Below are positions 42,860-52,728 of a DNA stretch of 64,000 nt, one piece after another. The translations under genes were made by a program, and so were the position numbers. How positions within the stretch are numbered: position 1 is the stretch's first letter; every line of letters starts with the position of its first letter. Source of the stretch: Roseibium porphyridii (GTDB taxonomy: Bacteria > Pseudomonadota > Alphaproteobacteria > Rhizobiales > Stappiaceae); contig NZ_CP120863.1 of NCBI RefSeq assembly GCF_026191725.2, forward strand, positions 124,001 through 188,000, in the 5' to 3' direction. Below the pieces are notes generated by a model. That model worked only from the letters and a program-made list of their open reading frames with translations. It made no database searches and was not told where the DNA came from.

Positions 42860-43916
42860 TGCGCCGCTGCAACTGAAGAAGCTTGCCCATATTCACCTTG
42901 GCGTTGACGGCGGTGCGGAGAGGTTTTTCGTGCGCCTTACGCGGGCATTTGCCAAACGGGGTGTCGAACAGATCGCCTTCATTCGCAAGGATCGGCCCTG
43001 GCGGGACGAGCTCGCAGAACACTGCCAGGTGCGCGAGATGACTTTCAGCCGATCACACATCAAGCGCCATGTCATTCGCTGGAACATCGCGCGTCAGATC
43101 AAAGGCTTCGGAGCGCGCGTGACCATGGGCTGGATGAGCCCCGCCAGCAAATGGCTGCCGAAGCCCGGCCCAGACATGCGCACGTTCCTGCGTCTTGGCG
43201 ACTGGCCGGACGGCTTTCACACATACGGCAATGTGGAGCAACTCATTGGCAACACGCCTGAGATCGTCCGCCAGGCTGTAGAAATGGGCTGGCCCGAGGA
43301 ACGGGCACACGTGATCAGCAACTTTGTCGATCCGCTGCCGGAAAACCTCCAGCCCGTGAACCGGGCGGATTACAACACGCCGAACAATGCGACCGTGCTG
43401 ATCCATCTGGGCCGCTTCGTGCAACGCAAGCGGTTCGACCTTGCCATTGAGGCTGTCGCGAGACTTCCAGAGACTGTCCACGCCTGGCTGATCGGCGATG
43501 GTGAGCTTTTGGACGACATGAAGGAACTCGCCAAAAAGCGCGGCGTCACAGATCGGGTCCATTTCCTTGGTTGGCAACGCGATCCGGCCTCTTTCTTGAA
43601 GGCCGCCGATATTCTTCTCTGTCCCACGGACGAAGAACCCCTCGGCAACGTCGTCCTAGAAGGCTGGAACGCCGGCTTACCCGTCGTTGCCACCACGTCA
43701 CCCGGCCCGAGCTGGTTGATTGAACATGGGAAGACGGGACTGCTCAGTCCGTGTGGGGATGTGGATGGATTGACAGATGCAATCAGTCAAATCTCACGAT
43801 CTCCAAACTTAGGAGTAACGCTGGTGAACAAGGGAAAAAAAACTCTAGTTCAGCAACATCTAGAAAGTACTATTTCGCGGCGCTACGTTGAACTGCTAGG
43901 TGACAACGCCACTTAG
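42849..43916 (+). CDS. Glycosyltransferase family 4
   Basis: GT-B enzyme of 355 residues. The N-terminal half begins LAHIHLGVDGGAERFFVRLT; the C-terminal donor half has LIHLGRFVQRKRFDLAIEAV, RVHFLGWQRDPASFLKAAD and the E-x7-E motif DEEPLGNVVLEGWNAGLPVV. It is translationally coupled to the preceding GT2. From about 43800 base composition shifts to AT-rich and the end of the protein (KGKKTLVQQHLESTIS) may already belong to the inserted segment. The sugar transferred is unknown. Confidence 0.88.
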   Translation: MATDAPLQLKKLAHIHLGVDGGAERFFVRLTRAFAKRGVEQIAFIRKDRPWRDELAEHCQVREMTFSRSHIKRHVIRWNIARQIKGFGARVTMGWMSPASKWLPKPGPDMRTFLRLGDWPDGFHTYGNVEQLIGNTPEIVRQAVEMGWPEERAHVISNFVDPLPENLQPVNRADYNTPNNATVLIHLGRFVQRKRFDLAIEAVARLPETVHAWLIGDGELLDDMKELAKKRGVTDRVHFLGWQRDPASFLKAADILLCPTDEEPLGNVVLEGWNAGLPVVATTSPGPSWLIEHGKTGLLSPCGDVDGLTDAISQISRSPNLGVTLVNKGKKTLVQQHLESTISRRYVELLGDNAT

Positions 43917-44752
43917 TTTTTCGCTCATCCTAGCTATTCATCGAAACGATTTGCGACGCTTCCTAGCACTGTCATATGAAGGCGTATGGATACGACGCAT
44001 TTTCAGAAGTATCCATCGGCTACTTCTACATGCCTGCCAAGTGCCGGAATCACAAGTAAGCAAAACGTTACCCGCCGAAAGAAAGTCCCTACAAGCCTTG
44101 TCAGAAGCTTACCAGTCTGTGCCAAGTCTTCGAATCGTTACCAGCGAGTCTAACTGCAGATCTCGCAATTTTTTCTACTTCATTTTTTACTTATTGAATG
44201 TTTGCAAGGTCAATTCTAGGCTCTTAGAGTTATCCTCAACCCGCTTGTTTGTGTATCTATGCACAGACAACAACCTGCCTCTAGAAGTATCGAACAAATA
44301 GCATTGTTGCTTTTACCTAATGCAACCAAAGTGAAGACTGTCGCTCCTATGCGGCCTTACTCCCAGATGCCACATGCAGTGTTCTCAACTAGAAATTCAT
44401 TTTCAACTGCATAACGTCTAACGTTGACCAGAAAGTGTAGTCACTCTCTATAGACCATAGTAGATTTTTTTCTTCTATCGTGCCAAATATTTGAGAAGGC
44501 ACGGTGTTAAGAATGAAGTAAAATGTCATACCCTTGGCAAATTTCCAAGAATGTCTTTGTTCGGATCCCTTTTGAGATCAAATCGGTTTTTGACATTTTT
44601 TGCCCTAGCTATCTCGTCTGCCAGATCGAGAATCATTCGCAATTTTGATCTGCGGAAGCTATAGCTTCCGATGAGTGTGAGCCAACCCACGAAGCTACAC
44701 ACGTGAGCCGTTCTCCATTGGATGGAAAGCAAACTTCTTTGTTGGAGCAGAT
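43917..44752. other. AT-rich intergenic segment, no gene recognised
   Basis: About 835 bases with a distinctly lower GC content than the flanking genes. A plus-strand frame at 43900-44301 lacks a ribosome binding site and any motif. A weak hairpin (CGTGCC ... GGCACG) lies near 44480-44503. The segment marks the left edge of an inserted polysaccharide island and is probably eroded DNA plus the promoter of the next gene. Confidence 0.45.
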
Positions 44753-45907
44753 ATGAAAAAAGTGTGCATTTTCACTTATTCGTTTATGCACAAGCATCAT
44801 ACGATGGTGAATTTTCACATCGAGAATCTTTTCGATGGAAACTCGTGTGTTTGCGTTGAAAATGAAACGGACTATCAAACAGTTCAAAGACCAATTCTGG
44901 TGCGCAATGAAATTAAGCTCGGCATCAAGGACCGGCTTCTTGGCCCCTTGAAAAAAATGTCGAATAAGGCCCGAAAACTGCCTGCCAAGTCTATATTCGG
45001 CACGGAGCGCAAAGAAATTCTTGAATTCCTACGACGCGAGAAGGTTGACGTCATACTTTGTGAATTCGGTTGCGTCGGCGTGGACATCACTGAAGCAATT
45101 TCAGACTATGGAATACCGATTTACACCTATTATCGAGGCTATGATGCTACGATGCGTATTCGCTCAAGGAGGCAGCAAAACCTCATCAGGAAAACGCTAC
45201 CCAAAATGGCCGGCGTCTTTTTTGTCTCGGGTTTTTTAAAAGACAATTTGTCAGCGCTTGGCCTAGAACATCCCAATAGTTATGTCGTCCCGAGTGGTGT
45301 CAACACCCAGAAATTCTGCCCCGCAGAAAAATCTGAGAGGAGCTTTGTGGCCGTTGGCCGTCTCATTGAAAAAAAGAGACCCGACTTAACCGTACGGGCA
45401 TTTTGCCAAGAAGCGAAATTCTTTCCAGAAGCTGTGCTAAATGTTTTGGGTGGCGGTCCAATGCTGGATATGTGCGGAAAAATCGTGCACGAAGCTGGAA
45501 TGGAAAACCAGGTAAAACTACACGGAGAGCAGCATCACGATGTGGTCTTGAAATATGTACGAGAAGCAGAGTTTTTCCTGCAACACTCAGTTACAAGTCC
45601 TAGTGGGGACGCTGAAGGTGCACCGACTTCCATTCAGGAAGCTATGGCCTGCGGTTGCGTCGTCATTGCAACCAGACATGCAGGAATCCCTGACCTGATC
45701 GAAGAAGGTAAAACTGGCTATCTGATCGATGAACTGGCAATGGAAGACTATCGCAAACACATCAAATCAGCGCTATCAGGTGAAATAAATTCAGACAAAA
45801 TTGCTCAAGCTGCGCGGGACCACGCTGTAACTAACCTGGACAATCGAATGCTCATCGAACATGTTGAAAGCATCCTTACAGCTACGGACACAAAAAACGG
45901 GAACTGA
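44753..45907 (+). CDS. Glycosyltransferase family 4 in AT-rich segment
   Basis: GT-B enzyme of 384 residues. C-terminal motifs: VAVGRLIEKKRPDLTVRAF, LNVLGGGPMLDM, VKLHGEQHHDVVLKYVREAE and the E-x7-E region EGAPTSIQEAMACGCVVIAT followed by RHAGIPDLIEEGKTGYL. It resembles colanic-acid-type (WcaL-like) transferases that elongate exported polysaccharides. A weak GGAGCAG precedes the ATG. Codon use is more AT-rich than that of the neighbouring GT genes, pointing to acquisition by transfer. It converges on the FkbM gene. Confidence 0.88.
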   Translation: MKKVCIFTYSFMHKHHTMVNFHIENLFDGNSCVCVENETDYQTVQRPILVRNEIKLGIKDRLLGPLKKMSNKARKLPAKSIFGTERKEILEFLRREKVDVILCEFGCVGVDITEAISDYGIPIYTYYRGYDATMRIRSRRQQNLIRKTLPKMAGVFFVSGFLKDNLSALGLEHPNSYVVPSGVNTQKFCPAEKSERSFVAVGRLIEKKRPDLTVRAFCQEAKFFPEAVLNVLGGGPMLDMCGKIVHEAGMENQVKLHGEQHHDVVLKYVREAEFFLQHSVTSPSGDAEGAPTSIQEAMACGCVVIATRHAGIPDLIEEGKTGYLIDELAMEDYRKHIKSALSGEINSDKIAQAARDHAVTNLDNRMLIEHVESILTATDTKNGN

Positions 45908-45939
45908 ATCACTAAGGACTGGCACCGAATCGGGAACTC

Positions 45940-46824
45940 TCACGAAAAGGCCCTGTTCCTGAAGAGAGCACAGATCCTGTCGTGCCGAATGCTTTCCAAT
46001 TCGAAACCATTTCGAAGCAAATAGTTCATCACGGGTACTAACGTGCTTTCAGACTTTTTACCACGTTCGAATCCGAGGTCTGCGGAAATGTATTCAATTT
46101 GGTCGAGTTTATCACCAATTCCCTCGAGAATTTCCGGTTCCGCCCCTTCTGCTTCAAGTTTGAGGAATTTGATCTCATTTTCGATTAGAGCATCAAGACG
46201 TTTTGTTTGAACTGTAATTACTTCGTCGAATTGAGAGGGCTCGATCAGGCTGGAATCCGCGCCTTGAGAACTAACATAGAATTGAAGCTCATCGTCGCGA
46301 TTCCAAAGTCCAAGATTGTAAACGAGATGCGGAGCAACATTTTGTTCGGCGCATTTGAATTCCACCGGACTGGGCTCAAACCCTATATATTCGATTTCCA
46401 AATTTTTGTGATCAAACCAAAGAAACAGATCACCAAGATTGGCTCCACAGTCAAAAACAATGTCACCGTCTTGAAAATTCACGTTCTCCAAAAAGTAGGC
46501 TGACCCTAAATTTTCTGCCCGTGCGACCAACCCATCGGAATAGGCCAGAAGCCCTTGTTTTTCATGTCGAAAAACGTATTCACGACGGGGCATTTCAGGG
46601 TCGGAAACAATATAAACACTGCCGTCCCACACCACTCGGGCGGAGGTGCCGCGTAACTTTGAGGTTTCATTGAATAATTGCGCATAAGCGGCGCCTGTTG
46701 ATCTTCGCAGGGCTCTCTTGCTCTGCCTCAATCGGCGGGCTTTAAGTTTTTCAAGAATTTCCAATGCGTCACCATCTTGGTTGCGACTAGTTGGGTCTTT
46801 GAATTCTTGGTCTAAATAACACAA
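45940..46824 (-). CDS. FkbM-family SAM-dependent methyltransferase
   Basis: Methyltransferase of 294 residues. The FkbM core is visible: DIVFDCGANLGDLFLWF (motif I), IEYIGFEPSPVEFKCAEQNV, VQTKRLDALIENEIKFLKLE and AEGAEPEILEGIGD. FkbM enzymes O-methylate sugars or polyketides; within a polysaccharide region, sugar methylation is likely. A basic N-terminal helix (about 25-45) precedes the domain. The start at 46824 is a TTG and is uncertain. AT-rich codon use matches its neighbours in this segment. Confidence 0.85.
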   Translation of the reverse strand: MCYLDQEFKDPTSRNQDGDALEILEKLKARRLRQSKRALRRSTGAAYAQLFNETSKLRGTSARVVWDGSVYIVSDPEMPRREYVFRHEKQGLLAYSDGLVARAENLGSAYFLENVNFQDGDIVFDCGANLGDLFLWFDHKNLEIEYIGFEPSPVEFKCAEQNVAPHLVYNLGLWNRDDELQFYVSSQGADSSLIEPSQFDEVITVQTKRLDALIENEIKFLKLEAEGAEPEILEGIGDKLDQIEYISADLGFERGKKSESTLVPVMNYLLRNGFELESIRHDRICALFRNRAFS

Positions 46825-46927
46825 TCATTTGCTGAATTGTCGATCATTCTTCCAAAGTGCTAAACTGAACGCGGACGCGTGGAGGACGCTGAGGCTCGGG
46901 CCGAATTCCAGAAACTACTCACAATGA

Positions 46928-48328
46928 CTATCGCTGTTTCCAAAAACGCAACTTCCTAACAAAGCGTCTCAGGACAGACTTTTTCTTAGTCTTCTTCTTG
47001 AAACCAAACCCGATCTTTTCATTTTTCTTGACTGAAAAATGTCGTCGATCAAGATAGTCGCTGATGACCGATTTATAGACTTTGTTCTTTACATCAGCGC
47101 TCAAGCTCAAGAACTCCTGAACAACGTCAACATCCAGAAAAGGGTAGCGGGCCTCCATTCCGAACGAGCCTGCCACCATTTCTTCTTTCGCCAAGTAGGC
47201 GGCCTGCGTGCTGCCGAAGAATGACGCCCATGGAAATCGACCCAGCAGATTATTTGGAAACATGCCACCGAAGTTACTGTGAGCAAAGTACTTTTGCCCG
47301 CCAAAGCCATAGTCCGATACTATTTCATCAGCTCCACTACCGGAAAGATATACAAGTGCTCCTTCTTCCTTCGCCCGGGCGCAGACACCCGCCAAGATTA
47401 ACGCCGCATTGTCTCTATGCACGCTCTTGCCAATCTCAACCCTTTCTCCCGCGTCGTTGATGATGAAATATGGTTGATCTTCAACATTCTCATTGAACCA
47501 AGTCCTCAGGTCATCGATGTTCAAGCTGTCATCGGGGATTGTAATCGCGGTGTTTCCTGAATTACGTACGCTGGCTAGGCGATCGCGGACAACGTCGTTG
47601 TCTTCACGTCCTTCAACGGTGACGCTGATAAAGTCCTTGTTTTGAAAAATCAGTGAAGCAGCAATTGCACCGCTGTCATAGCCGCTTGAAAGTCCGACGA
47701 ATACCTTACCCTTTACGTGGCGCACTCGCTTTTCGACCGCGCGATCAAACGCCCGAGCCCAATCCGACATATCTGTCTTGTATTGGGCGAGATTGAACCT
47801 AAAAATCTCCTGCTCGAGAATGCTCTGTCCGTCAAGCTGATATGCGATAGCGTGATTTGGTTTCAATGCTCTGATGCCTTCAAAATTTAGGGCAGCCAAA
47901 GCATCACGATAACTTGCAAAGCCGAATTGTCCGTTCCTGGAACCAAAAAACAGTGGTTTTGTACCAAAGCAGTCTCGAGCAACGTGAACCACGGATTTCC
48001 CGAAGTCCACAATAACAATAGCAAATTCACCATCCAGGCGCGAAAAACACTCAGCACCTACTTCTTTGTATAGGTCAAAAAGATAATTCGCTTCGCTCTC
48101 ATAGGTTTCAGGACAGCTGTAGATTTCGCCATTGAACATCACCACGACATCATTTGCGTCGGATACATACGGCTGACTAACGTAGTCCCCGCGCATCGAC
48201 AACAAATTATGGCAAAAGAAGCAATTGTTTAGTACTTTACTTTCGGTGTAATCTGGTCCACGCAACGCCATAATTCGATTAAAATCGTCCGTGGTTGGCT
48301 CGAAAGTGGAAAAGAGGAAACTACACAT
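46928..48328 (-). CDS. Asparagine synthase-like glutamine amidotransferase
   Basis: Two-domain amidotransferase of 466 residues, shorter than E. coli AsnB (554). Cys2 after the initiator Met is the expected glutaminase nucleophile (MCSFLFST), followed by MALRGPDYTE, VVVMFNGEIYS and LDGEFAIVIVD. The synthetase half has the PP-loop VFVGLSSGYDSGAIAAS and YLSGSGADEIVSDYGF. A strongly basic C-terminus (KKKTKKKSVLRRFVRKLR) is unusual. In polysaccharide loci such proteins often amidate uronic acid residues, which is the likely role here; asparagine synthesis is less likely. Codon use is AT-rich like its neighbours. Confidence 0.85.
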   Translation of the reverse strand: MCSFLFSTFEPTTDDFNRIMALRGPDYTESKVLNNCFFCHNLLSMRGDYVSQPYVSDANDVVVMFNGEIYSCPETYESEANYLFDLYKEVGAECFSRLDGEFAIVIVDFGKSVVHVARDCFGTKPLFFGSRNGQFGFASYRDALAALNFEGIRALKPNHAIAYQLDGQSILEQEIFRFNLAQYKTDMSDWARAFDRAVEKRVRHVKGKVFVGLSSGYDSGAIAASLIFQNKDFISVTVEGREDNDVVRDRLASVRNSGNTAITIPDDSLNIDDLRTWFNENVEDQPYFIINDAGERVEIGKSVHRDNAALILAGVCARAKEEGALVYLSGSGADEIVSDYGFGGQKYFAHSNFGGMFPNNLLGRFPWASFFGSTQAAYLAKEEMVAGSFGMEARYPFLDVDVVQEFLSLSADVKNKVYKSVISDYLDRRHFSVKKNEKIGFGFKKKTKKKSVLRRFVRKLRFWKQR

Positions 48329-48792
48329 TTTGCGTCATTGCATCTTGATTAGAATTGATAAGCTTAACAGCGGCTCTGGTGGCAACAGTCGAAATCTTCG
48401 AAGCAGATTTCAAACGCTACTTAAGGAAGTTACTTTAAGGGTTGGAATTAGTTTAAGCAGTTCATGATCAAGTCATTTTGCCACGTTTCAACTCCAACGA
48501 ATTTAGCCGCTTCGACAGCGTCAACCAAGTGAGAAATCTGCTTTTTCTTTGTTCGGTGGTTAGTTTGAGACTTTTTTTTTGGAAAATCATTGAAACTTTT
48601 TGTTTCTTGCTCAAAGGTTCGTGGTCGATTGTAAGACTTTCCGAATTCAAACCTCAGGGAATATTATGGCCCAGCTGAAAGGCAATTCGGTCGCGAGTTG
48701 AATGCCTATCATGCTCTATGAGTTATGAATCGGTCGCAAATACGGTTTTTGCACACTCAAATCAACCCAGAACCAGAAACGCGTCCCACCGA
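48329..48792. other. AT-rich intergenic segment, no gene recognised
   Basis: About 460 bases with runs of T and A (for example TTTTTTTTGG near 48570). Short open frames on both strands show no motif or ribosome binding site. It includes the promoter region of the amidotransferase gene and the right edge of the AT-rich insert. Nothing else was seen. Confidence 0.45.
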
Positions 48793-49944
48793 CTAATTCA
48801 AACGAGAAACCCAGTTTCTTAGAGCAGGTGTTTCGCGCATGAGGCCGCAGTCTATCAGTGTCTCCACGCTGTCGAACCTGAGACTGCAGAATGAACGCAA
48901 ACCTTTTTCCATCAAGCTCTCAATTTGAGAATTATAGTCCCGGTAATGACCAGCATTATCGGTGTGCTGCTTGCGTGTGATCGCCTCGGCGACCTTGCTT
49001 TTGAAATCGTCAAGATATTTGAAGTGGAGCAAGACGCCCCAGTCAGGAGCGACGGGGACCTCCCTGTCAATGCCGTGTACGCCGCCGGAAAAACAAATGC
49101 CGGCTTGCCATTTGAGTAGCGGGATCTTGCTTTGAACGGCCGCAGGGCTCGGCAAGGCATTTTTAACGAGCTTGAACAGCAGATGATCCAGTTTACGGCC
49201 AAACGCCGTAACACTTGCTTTGGCCCGCAAGGAGAAGACAGAGCCCAACAGCCAGCGGTCGAGTGCGGTTGTGGGCCGTTTGGCATGTTGGTGGAAAAGA
49301 CGCTCGCGTGTGCCGCCGAATACATGGCGCGCGGGCGTCTTGTAGCGCTTGCCGTGAGAGCCTTTCAATGGATTGTAACGGTAACCATCGCCGTCGAACC
49401 AGGGGCAGCAATCCAGAAAGCGCTCGCCTGGCTTGTAGGTTAAATTGTTCAATGGTCCGTCCGGATACATGTCGACCATCGGCGTGAACAGAGCCTGGTA
49501 TCCTCCCGAGTCGAGATAAAGCGTCAGGTCATTTATTGAAAGATCCGGCCAGCCTGGATAAACCAGCAATTCATCGACATCCGGGAACAGCACCCAGCGG
49601 TCTTGAAGATAGCGGTCACAGAGGAGCTGCCGCCAGACGGATTTGTAGTCCCGGTAGGGCTTGTGCGTTTCAACGACGCTAACATCCGTCTGACCGTTAA
49701 GAAACGCACCCGTACCGTCGTCTGAGCCGTTGTCGATCACAATAAAATGCCTCACGCCTAAGGTGCGATAATGATCCAGAAAATGCGGAAACCTCAAAGC
49801 TTCATTGTAAGCAAGAATCACGGCTACAACGCCGTCGCGCGGAAGGACAAGTTTATCCGCGACCGGCGTGCCGAAAGCGTCCAGCAACTGGTGGCTGAGC
49901 GACGTGGAAACACGTGTCTTCTCAGTAATATCAGGTCTCGGCAT
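48793..49944 (-). CDS. Glycosyltransferase, GT2/GT92-like
   Basis: A protein of 383 residues. The N-terminal part has VVAVILAYNEALRFPHFLDH and FIVIDNGSDDGTGAFL, and the metal motif is WVLFPDVDELLVYPGW (DxDE), as in the GT92-like Glyco_tranf_2_4 group. HGKRYKTPARHVFGGTRERL and GVLLHFKYLDDF follow. The start is placed at the ATG at 49944 because the conserved region begins soon after, and the longer frame runs deep into the upstream sulfotransferase gene. It overlaps that gene by 14 bp. It probably adds a sugar to a surface glycan; donor unknown. Confidence 0.82.
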   Translation of the reverse strand: MPRPDITEKTRVSTSLSHQLLDAFGTPVADKLVLPRDGVVAVILAYNEALRFPHFLDHYRTLGVRHFIVIDNGSDDGTGAFLNGQTDVSVVETHKPYRDYKSVWRQLLCDRYLQDRWVLFPDVDELLVYPGWPDLSINDLTLYLDSGGYQALFTPMVDMYPDGPLNNLTYKPGERFLDCCPWFDGDGYRYNPLKGSHGKRYKTPARHVFGGTRERLFHQHAKRPTTALDRWLLGSVFSLRAKASVTAFGRKLDHLLFKLVKNALPSPAAVQSKIPLLKWQAGICFSGGVHGIDREVPVAPDWGVLLHFKYLDDFKSKVAEAITRKQHTDNAGHYRDYNSQIESLMEKGLRSFCSLRFDSVETLIDCGLMRETPALRNWVSRLN

Positions 49945-50671
49945 AAAGGACGCTCTTTGTTGCCGGTGTGTCGAAGTCAAAGCCGAATCGCTCAATATCG
50001 GCTGCGTACCAATCGGCAACGATCTGAATGGTTTTCTCGGTGTAGAGATCGCGGTAGTCAGCGCGCGACTTTGTGCTGATGTTCCGGCGCTTGAGCTCGC
50101 TTGCGAACCCGAGATAGGTCTGCATCTCGGCACTCAGGTTTTCTTGACGCAAAATGTCGGCCGCCAAGCGGCCTTTTTCATCAAGAACGTAGTCTTCTTG
50201 AGCGTACCAGCCAGCCACTGCCCGGTGCCAAAAATATTCGACGCCACCCCACTTGTGCCGTTCTTCCAGAAATGTCTCGAATTCGGCCACGGTGGCCTCT
50301 GGCGATGTATCTTTGTAGGTTCTTGTTTGCAGAGCAAATTTGAATCTAGAAACAGTGCGTGACCAGGGATTGCGAACAATTGCGAAGGCGCGCGCTGCCT
50401 GGCGCACGGAAAGATCAACATCACGTAGCCTTGCATGTTCATAACCCGGATTGCCACCACGTTCACCCATGAAGGCTTTCAGCTTGTCCGCATAGGCCTT
50501 GCTTTTCAGACGACGGCGATTGGCGATCACGAGCCTGTCCTGCAACTGCGGCGCTTCGCGAATAGCCATGCCACCATTTTTAGGAATGTGAATAAACAGA
50601 TGCATTTTCGGCGCCAGCCCCAATCGGGACGGAGCGAATTTCAAAAAATTCCTGATCTGATATTCGTCCAT
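49931..50671 (-). CDS. Sulfotransferase-family protein
   Basis: PAPS-dependent sulfotransferase-like protein of about 246 residues. The 5'-phosphosulfate loop is LFIHIPKNGGMAIREA and the 3'-phosphate block is FAIVRNPWSRTVSRFKFAL, both characteristic of carbohydrate sulfotransferases. The start at 50671 has AAGGACA before it; a longer frame from 50746 is possible. It may sulfate a surface polysaccharide made by neighbouring glycosyltransferases, which would suit a marine bacterium. Divergent from the next GT2 gene. Confidence 0.85.
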   Translation of the reverse strand: MDEYQIRNFLKFAPSRLGLAPKMHLFIHIPKNGGMAIREAPQLQDRLVIANRRRLKSKAYADKLKAFMGERGGNPGYEHARLRDVDLSVRQAARAFAIVRNPWSRTVSRFKFALQTRTYKDTSPEATVAEFETFLEERHKWGGVEYFWHRAVAGWYAQEDYVLDEKGRLAADILRQENLSAEMQTYLGFASELKRRNISTKSRADYRDLYTEKTIQIVADWYAADIERFGFDFDTPATKSVLYAET

Positions 50672-50897
50672 TCTGTCCTTGTCCGAACCCGGTGGCAAAA
50701 ACCTGCCGACCGCAATTGCGTCGCACCTGTCGACCGCAGCTGCCATATCCGAAACCGCGAGAACTGTCCAATTCAGCTGTCACCACCAGAACCAGCTTTG
50801 CGCGTTGACGGACAAGGCTTGCGGGTCTAAGTAACGCCGGCTTCGAGTGGCCTGGCAACTTCGCTCCTGGCTGCGATCAGCAGAACGGACGGCAAAG

Positions 50898-51767
50898 GTG
50901 ACAAAACCTAGGGTCTTGGTCCTGTTCCCGATCTATAATGGCGAACGGACCATGCGTAACAGCCTCGATTGCATCGCCAATCAGGATTATCAAGATTTCC
51001 GGGCCGTTATCGTCGACAACAAATCGACAGATGGCACCGCCGAGATTGCACGTGCCTATTGCGAACAAGACCCGCGTTTTGAGGTTCTGACCCAGGAAAC
51101 CCACCTGTCCGCCGTGGAGAATTTCGTTTTTTGCATGGAATATGGGCAGGACCATTCCGACTATTTCTGTCTGCGCGCCTGTGACGACCTGTCGAGCCCC
51201 AACTATTTGTCTCTGTTGATCAGTGCGTTGGAGCAAAATCCTGACAAATTATTGGCGGCTCCAACCGTCCGCAGGGTGAGTGAAGTCGGAGAACGTGTCC
51301 TGCACCCGGACCCGATCATTTTCGGTTACCCCCAGTCGCTTGCAGCCGGCATCGTGCCGTACGCACTCGCCTATCCGTCTGAATGGTGCTACGGCTTGGT
51401 GCGCGCTGATGGCGGTGCCGAGATTCTGATCCGGCGCTGGAGCGGGTATCCACATGCCTGGTGCGTGGCGTCCTATGTGGTTGCCGAATTCGTCATGCGC
51501 GACCTGGCGATCTGGGTCGAAGACGCCGAGTTTGTTTTCATGGAGGGCTCGGGGTCTTTCGAAAAATATGGAGCAAAGTCGTTTTTCGATAAGCTCCGGC
51601 AGCGCCTGAACTACACGCTCGGCTGCTACAAAGTGATCCGCAAACTGCGGCGGGTGTCCCTTGCAACCCGGATCAGATTGTTCCGAAGGCTATGGCGCGT
51701 ATCCCGTATCAAGACTCGCTATGACCTAGAAGACCACATACTGAAAGCACTTCGGTTCAGAAAGTAG
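50898..51767 (+). CDS. Glycosyltransferase family 2
   Basis: GT-A enzyme of about 289 residues: RVLVLFPIYNGERTMRNSLD, AVIVDNKSTDGTAEIARAY and YFCLRACDDLSSPNYLSLL with the DD metal motif. The C-terminal half is basic and helical (KLRRVSLATRIRLFRRLW) and may lie on the membrane. The GTG at 50898 places the start right before the conserved region; the frame is open from 50847, so the start is uncertain. It lies 190 bp before the CDP-sugar operon and likely uses a product of it, though this is only positional. Confidence 0.83.
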   Translation: MTKPRVLVLFPIYNGERTMRNSLDCIANQDYQDFRAVIVDNKSTDGTAEIARAYCEQDPRFEVLTQETHLSAVENFVFCMEYGQDHSDYFCLRACDDLSSPNYLSLLISALEQNPDKLLAAPTVRRVSEVGERVLHPDPIIFGYPQSLAAGIVPYALAYPSEWCYGLVRADGGAEILIRRWSGYPHAWCVASYVVAEFVMRDLAIWVEDAEFVFMEGSGSFEKYGAKSFFDKLRQRLNYTLGCYKVIRKLRRVSLATRIRLFRRLWRVSRIKTRYDLEDHILKALRFRK

Positions 51768-51957
51768 CTTGAAAGCAGTTTGCAGCCAGAGTGGCCTTTG
51801 CTAGATAGTCGTCGAAACAACAAGACGTAGCGGCTTAACCGTGTCCGGATATGCGGAGGGTCAGCCGTGGCAGAAGCTTGGCTCATTCGTGCCTATGCAG
51901 CCCGGTCACCGACCAGCAGTTCGGCTCCGATCCCGTCAGGCGATTCAGGTGTGTGAT

Positions 51958-52722
51958 ATGAAAGCAGTTATTCTGGCAGGAGGTCTCGGGACGCGGATCA
52001 GCGAAGAATCCCATCTGAAACCCAAGCCAATGATCGAGATTGGTGGTCGACCGATCCTCTGGCACATCATGAAGATCTATGCCGCCAACGGTATTACAGA
52101 CTTTATCATCTGCTGCGGCTACAAGGGTTATGTGATCAAGGAGTATTTCGCCAATTACTTCCTGCACATGTCCGACGTTACTTTCCACATGGACGAGAAC
52201 CGCATGGAAGTTCATCGACAACAGGCTGAGCCTTGGAAGGTGACTTTGGTGGATACCGGCGAAAACACCATGACCGGCGGCCGTATCAAGCGCGTGTCGG
52301 ATTACATCGACAACACCTTCTGCCTGACCTATGGCGACGGCGTCGCCGATGTTCGCATCGATCAACTTGTCGAGCAACACAAGGTTAGCGGGCTGGATGC
52401 CACAGTGACCGCCATTCAGCCACCCGGTCGATTTGGCGCTCTAGACATCCAGGACAACCGGGTGACGAATTTCCTGGAGAAACCTCAGGGTGACGGCCAG
52501 TGGATCAACGGCGGATTTTTTGTTTGCGAACCCGAGGTGATCGACCGGATTGCCAGTGATGATATGCCTTGGGAGACTGAACCGTTGCAGGGCTTGGCCA
52601 GGGATGGCCAGCTTGGCGTTTACCGGCATGACGGGTTTTGGGCGGCGATGGACACGCTCCGGGAAAAGAACCAGCTGGAACAACTCTGGCAAACCGGCAA
52701 TGCACCCTGGAAAGTCTGGTAG
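51958..52722 (+). CDS. rfbF: Glucose-1-phosphate cytidylyltransferase
   Basis: Makes CDP-glucose from CTP and glucose-1-phosphate, the first step to CDP-6-deoxy sugars. The nucleotide-binding start [18 protein letters not shown] and [18 protein letters not shown] are diagnostic, with [20 protein letters not shown] specific to Rfb[13 protein letters not shown] holds the metal Asp. The ATG at 51958 is chosen because it begins the conserved motif; the longer frame has no homology. At 254 residues it has normal length. Six bases separate it from rfbG. Confidence 0.95.
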   Translation: MKAVILAGGLGTRISEESHLKPKPMIEIGGRPILWHIMKIYAANGITDFIICCGYKGYVIKEYFANYFLHMSDVTFHMDENRMEVHRQQAEPWKVTLVDTGENTMTGGRIKRVSDYIDNTFCLTYGDGVADVRIDQLVEQHKVSGLDATVTAIQPPGRFGALDIQDNRVTNFLEKPQGDGQWINGGFFVCEPEVIDRIASDDMPWETEPLQGLARDGQLGVYRHDGFWAAMDTLREKNQLEQLWQTGNAPWKVW

Positions 52723-52728
52723 GCGGCA

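Noticed and set aside
43900..44301. 133-residue frame after the GT4 gene
   Set aside because: Overlaps the GT4 end, has no ribosome binding site, and its sequence shows no family or coding pattern.
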